In this document: in pieces, positions 1 through 6,481 of the stretch
Numbering within the stretch: position 1 is the first letter of the stretch
How the letters are laid out: the number at the start of each line of letters is the position of its first letter
Source: Thermus_A sp040290245
Lineage (GTDB): Bacteria; Deinococcota; Deinococci; Deinococcales; Thermaceae
DNA: 15,676 bases
Direction: 5' to 3'
Assembly: GCF_040290245.1 (NCBI RefSeq)
Contig: NZ_PSMQ01000039.1
Coordinates: 1 to 15,676, forward strand
Translations under genes and position numbers: made by a program
The notes under the pieces: generated by a model
The model's input: only the letters and a program-made list of their open reading frames with translations
Database searches by the model: none
What the model was told of the DNA's origin: nothing

Positions 1-36
1 AACCAGATCCTTGGGAGTAAAAGGTAGGCGCTGCAT
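1..36 (-). other. possible 5' end of a divergent gene (cut by window start)
   Basis: Reading leftwards from the ATG at 36 there is an open frame of 12 codons (MQRLPFTPKDLV) running off the window without a stop. It sits back-to-back with the promoter of the next + strand gene, the usual place for a divergent gene. The short sequence loosely recalls the N-termini of S9-family peptidases, but 12 residues cannot identify anything. No Shine-Dalgarno motif is visible before the ATG. Treat this as a candidate only. Confidence 0.25.
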
Positions 37-90
37 GGCTTAAGTTTGCCTTGTCGCAACCAAGAGGGGAAGGTCGTCAGTACTAAGGTA

Positions 91-120
91 TTGACTCGGT
101 GACCACACCACCTTTAAAAT
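91..120 (+). promoter_or_regulatory. sigma-70-type promoter for the small exported protein
   Basis: A -35 box TTGACT (91-96) and a -10 box TAAAAT (115-120) are separated by 18 bp. Transcription would begin near 127. The GGGAGGT ribosome binding site (128-134) would then lie almost at the RNA 5' end, giving a leader of about 13 nt before the ATG at 140. This is the best-matched complete promoter in the window. Confidence 0.7.
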
Positions 121-139
121 TCTAGATGGGAGGTAAATA

Positions 140-580
140 ATGAAAAGAAAATTGGTGGTCTTATGGAGCGCCCTTCTGGCGGTCACCCTTGTCTTCGCTC
201 AAGAAACACAAAAACCCATCACGTTTGAAACAGTAGAGGCCTTGCGTCAGGAAGCCAGGCGTATCTACCCGACCGGGTTTGTGGACCTCGCCCCGTGGAA
301 GAAGGCCCTGGAGGCAGCCCAAGCCCTCGCCAGCCAAAATCCGAACGATCCAAGGGCCCTGCGGCTTCTTGCCGAGCTGTATACGGAGACCCAATGGGCT
401 ATCCGGGCGTGGGAAGCTTGGATGAACTACCGGGAAAAGGGAGGTACCTGGGACGAAGCCGCCCGTTCCGCTGCCGCCAAGGTGGCCAGAACCTTGGCCT
501 TTTATGCCAACCAGCGAAAGGATAAAGCTGAGGCTGAGCGGTGGGTTGCCCAAGCAGAGGCTGTGGAATCTGGGCGATAG
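140..580 (+). CDS. small exported helical (TPR-like) protein
   Basis: This 146-residue protein has a clear N-terminal signal peptide: MKRK, then a hydrophobic stretch to about residue 19, with likely cleavage after the Ala at 20. The mature part is predicted to be almost entirely helical. Residues about 53-95 (the segment from LAPWKKAL through QNPNDPRALRLLAELY) read like one or two tetratricopeptide helices, so a role as an exported scaffold is plausible, but no specific function can be assigned. The start is fixed by GGGAGGT five bases upstream and by the signal peptide. It has its own promoter and is monocistronic. It converges on the exported WD40-like gene with only 27 bp between stop codons and no obvious terminator hairpin there. 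The first 250 bp look more AT-rich than the rest of the window. Confidence 0.75.
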   Translation: MKRKLVVLWSALLAVTLVFAQETQKPITFETVEALRQEARRIYPTGFVDLAPWKKALEAAQALASQNPNDPRALRLLAELYTETQWAIRAWEAWMNYREKGGTWDEAARSAAAKVARTLAFYANQRKDKAEAERWVAQAEAVESGR

Positions 581-607
581 CTTTGAAAAATGGTCTTTGT
601 GGGTTCC

Positions 608-1768
608 TCATGGGAGAGGATGAAGGAAAATCCTTCCTTCACCCCCTCCTGTGACCAGAACTCGCCCTGAGGGATGGAACTCGAGTCCATAAACCGGCCC
701 CACGTGCCCCACATAAACCCGATCTAAAAAACCTTCTCGAAGGGCGTAAAGCCTCACCTCCCGGTCCTGGCCGCCAGAGGCCAGGTAGCGGCCGTCTGGG
801 CTATAGGCAAGGCTCAAGACAAGGTCCTTGTGCGCATATAGGTGGGAGGGAGGGGACTCTCTAGAAGCGAAAAGGTCTACAATCCGCACCCCTCCGTCGG
901 CCGACCCTACGGCCAAATAGCGGCCATCCGGGCTAAAGGCCAGTGCGTAAACCGGACCGCCCGGCAGCCTCACCTCTCCCCGCTTATTTACAGTGGCCAG
1001 GTCCCAGATCTCTACCCGACCCACCGAAAGCCCCACCGCAAGCAACCGACCCCCCTGGCTTAAGGCCGCAGAGAAAAGATAGGGGCTTAGAGCCTGGGTC
1101 AAAACCATCCTCCCCGTGCCGGGGTCCCAAAGGCTGAGCCGACCCCGCAACTGAAGGCCAATAAGCCGACCGCTAAAGTCAAAGCCTACTTTTAGGAACG
1201 CAGGTCCTTGACCCAAAACCCGGAGGAGACGCCCCTTGTCGTCGTAAAGGCGGACAGACCCCTCCCCTGTGGCCGCAGCCAAATACCGGCCCCCGGGGCC
1301 AAAAGCCAGGTCGCGAACATAGCTGCGAGCGCCAGTCAGGTCCACAGGGGACCGACCGGTTGGGAGAAGGCGAATGCGGCCCGTCTCATCCCCCACCGCC
1401 AAAACCCCCTGCGGGCTATAGGCCAAAGCATAAACCAGACCGCTGATCCCCCTCGCCCCGGGCAGGGCCTCCACCCGGGTGTCATACCGCACAAGCTCAG
1501 CCAAAAAGGCCTCGTCCCCACCCTCAGAGACCTCGAGGCGGGCCTCATACCCCAGATACCTTCCCTCCTCTTCCGGAAGGTAGAGCCGAAGAAGGTGGCG
1601 CCCCAAAGAGGCCTTTACCTCCAAAGGGCATTTCCCCAGATCTGTCCCGTCCATAACCACCTGGGCCGGCTTGGGTTCGCCTCGGAAACGGCATTCCAAG
1701 CGGAAAGTGGGGGCCAAAGTCTGGGCGAACGCCGGAACAAGAAGAAATATCCAGACCAAAAACTTCAT
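608..1768 (-). CDS. exported PEGA-domain and WD40-like beta-propeller protein
   Basis: The 386-residue protein begins with a signal peptide (residues 1-15, cleavage site AFA before Gln16). Residues about 30-80 look like a PEGA domain, with the typical pattern of a short strand, VMDGTDLGKCPLEV, a glycine turn and another strand. From about 105 to the C-terminus there are seven WD40-like blades. Each is marked by a turn such as YSPQG, FGPGG, FDFSG, LSQGG, FSPDG, YSPDG or FHPSG, followed by a strand ending near W/YD. Seven blades would close one propeller. No catalytic motif is visible, so an extracytoplasmic binding or scaffold role is inferred. Its ATG overlaps the stop of the upstream aldehyde dehydrogenase as ATGA (1765-1768), so translation is probably coupled although the functions look unrelated. 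Confidence 0.85.
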   Translation of the reverse strand: MKFLVWIFLLVPAFAQTLAPTFRLECRFRGEPKPAQVVMDGTDLGKCPLEVKASLGRHLLRLYLPEEEGRYLGYEARLEVSEGGDEAFLAELVRYDTRVEALPGARGISGLVYALAYSPQGVLAVGDETGRIRLLPTGRSPVDLTGARSYVRDLAFGPGGRYLAAATGEGSVRLYDDKGRLLRVLGQGPAFLKVGFDFSGRLIGLQLRGRLSLWDPGTGRMVLTQALSPYLFSAALSQGGRLLAVGLSVGRVEIWDLATVNKRGEVRLPGGPVYALAFSPDGRYLAVGSADGGVRIVDLFASRESPPSHLYAHKDLVLSLAYSPDGRYLASGGQDREVRLYALREGFLDRVYVGHVGPVYGLEFHPSGRVLVTGGGEGRIFLHPLP

Positions 1769-3351
1769 CCCACCACCTCTTTCCAGGAAATAGCGGGTTT
1801 AGGGGTCACATACCCCGTGTCCATCTGAGCAAGCTGGAGCTTCCCCGAGTACTCCTCGTTCACCGCATGCCAGTAAGTGTACTCCTCCAGGACCCAGATC
1901 CCCGACTCCCTGGCCCCATTCCCACTGGCCTTCACACCGCCGAAGGGGAGGTGGGCCTCCGCCCCCACCGTGGCGTTGTTGATGCTGGTCATCCCAGCAC
2001 GGATGCCCACCTTGAACAGATAAGCCCAGTGGCGGTGGTGGGTATAGATGGCACTGGAAAGCCCATAGGGGGTGCTGTTCGCCACTCGGATGGCTTCTTC
2101 AATGCCGTCCACCTGAACCAGGTTGATGGTGGGACCGAAGATCTCCTCCTCAAATTGGCGCATCCCGGGCGCAGCCTCCCATACGGTGGGCCAGCCGTAA
2201 AGCCCCGCCTCCGGGTCGCCGAAGAACAAGGGGTAGGAAGTGTGGCTCTGGATCCGCCCCTTCCCAAAAAGGAGCCTGGCTCCATCCTTCTCCCCCCAGG
2301 CATAGTGCTCGAGCCAGCGTTCAAAAAACCGCTCGTTGATGAAGGGGCCGTAGGTAACCTCGTGAAGAAGGGGGTTTCCCACCCAAGTGGCCTCTACCTT
2401 CTCCAGAAAGCGCCGCTTGAACTCTTCGTAAATGGGTTTGTCCACCAGGATATTACCCGCCGAGGTGCACCTCTGCCCACCCGTGGCAAAAGCGCTCCAC
2501 CAGGCTCCCTCCACCGCAAGCTCGAGGTCCGCATCCCGCATGACCACTAGAGGGTTCTTTCCCCCCAGCTCCAAGGTGGGCCGGATGAGGTTCCGCCCCG
2601 CCACCTCCCCGATCCAGCGGCCCACCCGGGTGCTCCCGGTGAAGGCGAACTTGTTCATAAGCCCCTCGTCCATCAGCTCCACCAGCCACTGGCCCGTGGA
2701 CTCCTTCCCCCCTCCGAAGACCAGGTTGATGACGCCTGGGGGAAGGCCGGCCTCCTCAAAGAGCTTCACAAAAACATAGGAAAGGGCCGGGGAATCTTCG
2801 GATGGTTTCCAAACCACGCTGTTCCCAGCCAGCACAGCAGGGATCAGCTTCCAGCTGGGCACGGCGATGGGGAAGTTCCCGGCGGTGATCATCCCCACCA
2901 CCCCCAAGGGGCGGCGGAAGGTAAAAAGCTCCTTGTCCTTCATCTCGCTGGGCACGGTCTGGCCGTAAAGCCTCCGCCCCTCCGAGGCGAAGAAGAGGGC
3001 GGTGTCTATGGCCTCCTGCACATCCCCCGCCGCCTCCTTAAACGTCTTGCCCACTTCCCGGACCATGAGGCGGGTCAGGGTGGGCTTCTCCCGCTCTAGG
3101 ATCTTGGCCAGATTAAAAAGGACCTGGCCCCGGATGGGGGCAGGGGTACGGGACCAGTCCTCAAAGGCGGACCGAGCCACGCGAAGGGCCCTCCTCAGGG
3201 TTTCCTTGGTCGCAATAGGAAAACGGGCCACCAGGTCCTCCCGGTCCGAGGGGTTAAACCGCTCGGACCACTCCCCTTCAAAGACCTCCTCGCCACCGAG
3301 GATATGGCCTATCTCCAAAGCATTCCCATACTTGCTGGAAAACGTCTTCAT
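1765..3351 (-). CDS. NAD(P)-dependent aldehyde dehydrogenase
   Basis: This 528-residue cytoplasmic enzyme oxidises an aldehyde to the acid. The full ALDH signature set is present: ITAGNFP (Asn159, oxyanion hole), WKPSE (Lys182, cofactor binding), FTGST (237-241), LELGGKNP with general base Glu261, GGQRCTS with nucleophile Cys295, and EEIFGP (402-407). It is somewhat longer than the usual 480-500 residues, with extra sequence around 350-395. The overall style recalls semialdehyde dehydrogenases (ALDH7 or pyrroline-5-carboxylate type), but the substrate cannot be fixed from sequence. A GGAGG ribosome binding site lies 6 nt before the ATG. It is the first gene of a two-gene unit with the exported WD40-like protein. 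An aminotransferase about 9 kb away could in principle supply a semialdehyde, but that link is speculative. Confidence 0.93.
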   Translation of the reverse strand: MKTFSSKYGNALEIGHILGGEEVFEGEWSERFNPSDREDLVARFPIATKETLRRALRVARSAFEDWSRTPAPIRGQVLFNLAKILEREKPTLTRLMVREVGKTFKEAAGDVQEAIDTALFFASEGRRLYGQTVPSEMKDKELFTFRRPLGVVGMITAGNFPIAVPSWKLIPAVLAGNSVVWKPSEDSPALSYVFVKLFEEAGLPPGVINLVFGGGKESTGQWLVELMDEGLMNKFAFTGSTRVGRWIGEVAGRNLIRPTLELGGKNPLVVMRDADLELAVEGAWWSAFATGGQRCTSAGNILVDKPIYEEFKRRFLEKVEATWVGNPLLHEVTYGPFINERFFERWLEHYAWGEKDGARLLFGKGRIQSHTSYPLFFGDPEAGLYGWPTVWEAAPGMRQFEEEIFGPTINLVQVDGIEEAIRVANSTPYGLSSAIYTHHRHWAYLFKVGIRAGMTSINNATVGAEAHLPFGGVKASGNGARESGIWVLEEYTYWHAVNEEYSGKLQLAQMDTGYVTPKPAISWKEVVG

Positions 3352-3386
3352 GGCTTGCCTCCAAGAGGATTTTACCCCACGCCTGA

Positions 3387-3415
3387 ATCATACCCCTCCA
3401 CCGAGGCCCTTTGCA
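3387..3415 (-). promoter_or_regulatory. weak candidate promoter for the aldehyde dehydrogenase unit
   Basis: The 86-bp gap between coaD and the aldehyde dehydrogenase contains, on the minus strand, a good -10 box TATGAT (3387-3392). The hexamer 17 bp upstream, TGCAAA, is a poor -35. A 6-bp inverted repeat (CCGAGG/CCTCGG, 3401-3422) overlaps it and might instead be part of a transcription end for coaD. A second -10-like TAAAAT lies at 3369-3374. Confidence 0.25.
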
Positions 3416-3437
3416 CCCTCGGCCGGTCACAGCAGGG

Positions 3438-3917
3438 TTAGCCATACTTGGCCTTCAAGGCCCTCAAGGTGGCCGGAGGGACGAGCTTGGACACATCCCC
3501 CCCGTAGCGGGCGATCTCCTTGACCATGGTGCTGGAAACAAAGGAGTACCGGGTGGCAGAGAGGATGAAAAGGGTCTCCAGGCCCGGCATCAGCTGACGG
3601 TTGAGATGGGCCATCTGAAGCTCATACTCGTAGTCCGAGACCGCCCGGAGGCCCTTGACGATGGCCTGGGCGCCGATCTGTTTGACGAACTCGGCGAGCA
3701 GGCCTTGGAAGCTGGCCACCTCCACGTTCGGAAGGTCGTGGATGGCCTCCCGGATGATCTCCACCCTTTCCTCCGCGCTGAAAAGGTACTGGCCCCGCTT
3801 GTTCGGGTTTTCCAAAACCGCCACCGTCACCTTGCTGAAGAGGCGGGCCGCCCGCCGGGTCACGTCCAGATGGCCATTGGTAAAGGGATCAAAGCTTCCC
3901 GGATAGACCACATGCAT
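3438..3917 (-). CDS. coaD: phosphopantetheine adenylyltransferase (CoA synthesis)
   Basis: CoaD transfers AMP from ATP to 4'-phosphopantetheine to give dephospho-CoA, the penultimate step of CoA synthesis, in the cytosol. At 159 residues it has the normal family length. The nucleotidyltransferase motif GSFDPFTNGH ends in the TNGH catalytic signature (13-16). The substrate-binding segment around KGLRAVSDYEYE (88-99) and the SSTMVKEI motif (128-135) are intact. The start is supported by GGAGGTGA just upstream and by the conserved MxVVYPGSFDP opening. The gene starts inside the end of rsmD (29-nt overlap), so it is the last gene of a membrane protein-rsmD-coaD operon. The enzyme for the next step, CoaE, is encoded in the same window but on a separate transcript. 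Confidence 0.97.
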   Translation of the reverse strand: MHVVYPGSFDPFTNGHLDVTRRAARLFSKVTVAVLENPNKRGQYLFSAEERVEIIREAIHDLPNVEVASFQGLLAEFVKQIGAQAIVKGLRAVSDYEYELQMAHLNRQLMPGLETLFILSATRYSFVSSTMVKEIARYGGDVSKLVPPATLRALKAKYG

Positions 3918-4431
3918 CCCTCACCTCCACGAGGGTTAGGGCGTTTTCCCCGTATACCCGGCGCTCGCCCAAGGGCAGAAGGAGCCTCGAGGGGTGCTGG
4001 AGGATGTAAAGCCCCCCCTCCTCCACCAGGCCGCTTTCCAAAAGAGCCCGGAAGGCCTCCACCAGGTCCATGGGATACGGAGGGGCCATGAAGGCGATGG
4101 TGTACCTCTCCCCCCGTGCCTTGGCCCTGGGCAGAAAGACTTCCACGGGCAAAGGCTCGATGCGGGCCTGCAGCCTCGTGCGGTGGAGGTTTTCCTTAAG
4201 GAGGGCCACCGCCTTTTGGTCCTTCTCCACCAAGGTGACCTCAAACCCCTCGCTGGCCGCCTCGAGGCCCACCGCCCCACTTCCCGCATACAGGTCTAAA
4301 AACCTTCCCCGCTTCGGGTAGCGGAGGCGCAGGTAGTCAAACAGCGCCTTTCTGAGCCGCACCGGGCTGGGCCGGGCCGAAGCGGGCACCTTCAAGGCCA
4401 CCCCCTTGGCCTTCCCCCCGAGAATCCTCAC
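3889..4431 (-). CDS. rsmD: 16S rRNA guanine-N2 methyltransferase, RsmD family
   Basis: RsmD methylates G966 (E. coli numbering) of 16S rRNA in the small subunit using S-adenosylmethionine. I start it at the GTG at 4431 (180 residues), because family members begin RILGGKxKG and a TAAGG ribosome binding site lies 5 nt upstream. The open frame continues further upstream but only as an out-of-frame shadow of the previous gene. Visible motifs are RPSPVRLRKALFD (substrate side), the SAM-binding DLYAGSGAVGLEA, and the acidic VEKD at the end of strand 2. The catalytic motif IV, normally (D/N)PPY, reads APPY here (see findings). The ribosome binding site overlaps the stop codon of the upstream membrane protein, and the 3' end overlaps coaD by 29 nt. 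Confidence 0.93.
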   Translation of the reverse strand: MRILGGKAKGVALKVPASARPSPVRLRKALFDYLRLRYPKRGRFLDLYAGSGAVGLEAASEGFEVTLVEKDQKAVALLKENLHRTRLQARIEPLPVEVFLPRAKARGERYTIAFMAPPYPMDLVEAFRALLESGLVEEGGLYILQHPSRLLLPLGERRVYGENALTLVEVRDACGLSGKL

Positions 4432-4438
4432 CACGACC

Positions 4439-5959
4439 TTAAGCGTACACCTCCGGCACCAAGGAGGCCACCCGGTACACCCCCTGGTCCAGGTCGTCCA
4501 GGGTGATGAGGAGGTCCAGATGGGCCAAGGTGGTGGCCCTGGACTCCTGCCGGCCGGCCTCAAGGCGGAGGAGGTGGGCCCGGCGGAGCCGGTCTAAAAA
4601 AACCTCCATCTCCGGCCGGCCCTGGACCACCTCCAAAGCCAGCTCCCGGTTCCCTGTGGCCAAGGCGGTGGTAGCCCGCTCCAGGCGTCGGTAGACCCGG
4701 GCCATGGCCTCGGCCAGTTCCGCCCGGCCCTCCGGGCTAAAGGAAAGACCCTGGCCCTCTAGGCGCTCCACCTGCCTTAGGATGCGCCGGACCAGGTCGG
4801 CCATATGTTCGAGCTCACTCGCGGCCCAAAGAAGACGCACCGCTTTCTCCCCTAGACCCTTGGCCAAGTCCGCGGCGTAGAGCACCACCTCCCGGGTTAG
4901 CCGGTCCACCTTATCCTCAAAAAAGCGAACCTCTCCCTCCGAGACCGCTTCTCCTTGAGCGATCCTCCTCAGGGCTAGGCTCATCATCTCCCGCACCTGA
5001 TCGCCAATCCGGCCCACCTCCCTCAGGGCCAGGCTGTAGGCCAAGGCGGGGGAGGCAAGCGCCTCCTCCGAAAGGTATTTGGGGGCCGTCTTATCCTCCT
5101 CCGGTAAGAGGGAGAAAAGAAGCCGCGTCAAGGGCCGGTCCAAAAGCGGGTAGACCAAGGCAGAGGCCAGGTGGAACCCCACATGGGCGGCGAACACCAC
5201 TCCCCCCACGGGTCCGTTGGGAAGGAACGGCAGAGTCAAAAGCAGAAAAAACCCCAGAAGAAGCCGGGTAAGGACCACCCCGTAGGCCATCCGACGCCCC
5301 GCTACCCCTCGGGCGGAAAAAACCAGAAAAACCCCTGAGCCCACGCCACCCCCCAAGACCAAGGCCAGGGCCGCCTTCACCCCCATCCCCCCCAAAGCCA
5401 AGGCCAGGGCCAAGGCCGCCACCCCATTTGAATGGAGGAAAAGCCCCAGAACCCCGCCCAGGGCAAAAACCCCAAGGGGGGAAGCGGAAAGGACCTTCAG
5501 AAGGACCTGGAAAAGGGGGGCCTGCACCAGGACCTTCCCCGCCTCCCCCATCACGCCAAGCCCCAAAAGGAGAAGGCCTAGGCCGAACCCCGCCCGCCCC
5601 CAGGCCCAAAGGCCTGGCACAAGGCCGAGGAAATACCCTAGGGCCAGAAGGGGAAGGGCCAACGCCCCCAGGTTGAGGACCGCAAAAACCACGGCAAGGC
5701 TCGCCCCGGCGCCCGATGCCAACGCGAAGAGCACCGCCCAGGAAAGGGAGACCAGCCGGGCCTCGAGGAGGCCCATGGCGGAAAGGGCTAAGGCGGTCCC
5801 GCTCGCGGAGACCGCCCCCAGGCCCAGCCCCAAAATGAACCCCCGGAAGGGGGTGGCCATCCCCCAGGCCAGCCCCCCCCGGCCGAGAAGACGCCCGAGC
5901 CCCTCCCCAAGAAGGCCAAGCCCAAAAAGAAAAAGGGCAAGGCCGCCAAGAAGCTGCAC
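4439..5959 (-). CDS. Na/Pi-cotransporter-family membrane protein with PhoU-like C-terminal domain
   Basis: This 506-residue protein has about eight or more hydrophobic segments in residues 1-285, arranged as two inverted-repeat halves, followed by a soluble helical region (about 295-505) resembling the PhoU-like tail of bacterial NptA/YjbB proteins. The family moves phosphate or related anions with Na+ across the inner membrane. Here the core QSSSA-type loops are replaced by ASGTA (about 52-56) and HSNGV (176-180), and the GANIGTT-like segment reads GGGVGSG (about 203-209), so transport of the usual substrate is uncertain. The GTG start has no Shine-Dalgarno sequence but lies 7 nt after a TATACT box, suggesting a leaderless mRNA. 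It heads an operon with rsmD (7-nt gap) and coaD. Confidence 0.82.
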   Translation of the reverse strand: MQLLGGLALFLFGLGLLGEGLGRLLGRGGLAWGMATPFRGFILGLGLGAVSASGTALALSAMGLLEARLVSLSWAVLFALASGAGASLAVVFAVLNLGALALPLLALGYFLGLVPGLWAWGRAGFGLGLLLLGLGVMGEAGKVLVQAPLFQVLLKVLSASPLGVFALGGVLGLFLHSNGVAALALALALGGMGVKAALALVLGGGVGSGVFLVFSARGVAGRRMAYGVVLTRLLLGFFLLLTLPFLPNGPVGGVVFAAHVGFHLASALVYPLLDRPLTRLLFSLLPEEDKTAPKYLSEEALASPALAYSLALREVGRIGDQVREMMSLALRRIAQGEAVSEGEVRFFEDKVDRLTREVVLYAADLAKGLGEKAVRLLWAASELEHMADLVRRILRQVERLEGQGLSFSPEGRAELAEAMARVYRRLERATTALATGNRELALEVVQGRPEMEVFLDRLRRAHLLRLEAGRQESRATTLAHLDLLITLDDLDQGVYRVASLVPEVYA

Positions 5960-5961
5960 GG

Positions 5962-5997
5962 AATAAAGTATAGCCCCCTGGAGTGCCTCCAGGGGGC
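5962..5997 (-). terminator. terminator-like hairpin after tRNA-Pro
   Basis: A perfect 11-bp inverted repeat (5973-5983 with 5987-5997, 3-nt loop) starts 4 nt after the CCA end of the tRNA. On the minus strand it is followed by the T-rich TATACTTTATT. This fits an intrinsic terminator for the tRNA transcript. The T-rich tract also contains the -10 box of the next gene. Confidence 0.65.
5967..5972 (-). promoter_or_regulatory. -10 box for a leaderless mRNA of the membrane protein
   Basis: TATACT on the minus strand ends 7 nt before the GTG start at 5959. RNA would therefore begin at or next to the start codon, consistent with the lack of a ribosome binding site. No convincing -35 is present: the position falls in the stem of the hairpin that follows the tRNA. 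Confidence 0.5.
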
Positions 5998-6001
5998 GGG
6001 A

Positions 6002-6078
6002 TGGTCGGGGAGACTGGATTTGAACCAGCGACCCCCTCGTCCCGAACGAGGTGCGCTACCGGGCTGCGCTACTCCCCG
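6002..6078 (-). tRNA. tRNA-Pro, anticodon CGG
   Basis: The minus strand folds as a 77-nt cloverleaf. The acceptor stem CGGGGAG pairs with CTCCCCG. The D stem is GCGC/GCGC, the anticodon stem CCTCG/CGAGG has the loop TTCGGGA (anticodon CGG, proline), and the variable loop is 5 nt. The T arm GCTGG-TTCAAAT-CCAGT has one G-T pair. Discriminator A and a genomically encoded CCA (6002-6004) complete it. The encoded CCA means the CCA enzyme in this window would be needed here only for repair. Confidence 0.97.
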
Positions 6079-6089
6079 TCCCAAAGGGG

Positions 6090-6117
6090 AGTATACCAAA
6101 ACCCTCTGCAAGCGCAA
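6090..6117 (-). promoter_or_regulatory. promoter of tRNA-Pro
   Basis: On the minus strand TTGCGC (6112-6117) and TATACT (6090-6095) are separated by 16 bp, with a predicted start about 5 nt before the mature tRNA. The putative right end of the minus-strand TnpB relic lies only about 8 bp upstream of the -35 box. Confidence 0.65.
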
Positions 6118-6125
6118 GGGCACAG

Positions 6126-6155
6126 GTGACCTCCTCCCCCCTCTAAAGAAGGGGG
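6126..6155 (-). repeat. right-end-like hairpin of the minus-strand TnpB relic
   Basis: On the minus strand an 8-bp stem (6148-6155 with 6136-6143, one G-T pair, loop TTTA) is followed by AGGAGGTCAC (6135-6126). The layout of stem, TTTA-like loop, stem, then GGAGG and TCAC resembles the right ends of IS605-type TnpB elements, where the omega-RNA scaffold ends and the guide begins. Confidence 0.5.
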
Positions 6156-6165
6156 CCCAAATGTG

Positions 6166-6247
6166 GCCCCTTTGGGGCTGAACGGAGCTGACCCAGGGGC
6201 ATCGGTTCGGACCGGTCCAGCCCTATGGCCTGACCAGGGCTCAGGCC
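6166..6247 (-). repeat. hairpin chain downstream of the minus-strand TnpB relic (omega-RNA-like)
   Basis: Between the relic stop codon (6241) and its right-end hairpin lie three more perfect inverted repeats: 6227-6233 with 6241-6247 (7 bp, 7-nt loop), 6203-6206 with 6211-6214 (4 bp, tetraloop), and 6166-6170 with 6174-6178 (5 bp, 3-nt loop). A structured 3' region leading into the right end is what TnpB guide-RNA scaffolds look like. Expression cannot be judged from sequence. Confidence 0.35.
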
Positions 6248-6336
6248 AAGCCTTTTTCGGTTGCTTTGGTCCGGGTCGGCCCTGTAAGGGCTACCTCCAA
6301 GGCGGCGTTGTGGTCCCTATCCGATTCCGAAAAGAG
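6241..6336 (-). pseudogene. C-terminal remnant of a second TnpB
   Basis: On the minus strand an open frame ends at 6241. It contains DRDHNAALEV (DRDHNAA at 6301-6321), the signature that closes the zinc ribbon/RuvC-III region of TnpB and Fanzor-like nucleases, followed by about 20 unremarkable residues. No paired-cysteine zinc ribbon is readable in frame upstream, so the rest of the gene appears lost or frameshifted. Differences from the + strand relic (DRDHNAA against HRDVAAA) suggest a different element rather than a duplicate. A chance match to a short motif remains possible. Confidence 0.4.
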
Positions 6337-6355
6337 GGGCGTGGGGGAGGTAATC

Positions 6356-6462
6356 CCCCGCCAATTCCTCGCGGGGATCCATGGACCCCCCACCTGCCCC
6401 GCAGGGACAGGTGGGATGGTGGGCAAGGAATGGGGTATCATAAGGCGGAGTGGCCCGAGCCA
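6356..6462. repeat. cluster of perfect inverted repeats between the two TnpB relics
   Basis: Three hairpins occur here: CCCCGC/GCGGGG (6356-6361 with 6371-6376), CCCACCTG/CAGGTGGG (6389-6396 with 6408-6415), and GTGGC/GCCAC (about 6450-6462). They could be left-end structures of one or both elements. No protein can be supported in this stretch. Confidence 0.4.
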
Positions 6463-6481
6463 CCAACCAAGGTGGACGAGG

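Noticed and set aside
581..607. Terminator between the convergent exported-protein genes
   Set aside because: The 27-bp gap has short A and T runs but no inverted repeat.
1208..1828. + strand open frame of 206 codons opposite the WD40-like gene
   Set aside because: Shadow frame; the minus-strand gene has a signal peptide and seven propeller blades.
4432..4563. Longer start for rsmD at 4563
   Set aside because: The extra 44 residues are Trp/Pro/Ser-rich and are the membrane-protein gene read in another frame. The family N-terminus begins at the GTG at 4431, which has a ribosome binding site.
6266..6481. Upstream in-frame extension of the TnpB relic
   Set aside because: The TnpB family start MRKAFxYRLYP is at 6482. 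The preceding residues are unlike TnpB and lie in the hairpin-rich region, including DNA antisense to the second relic.
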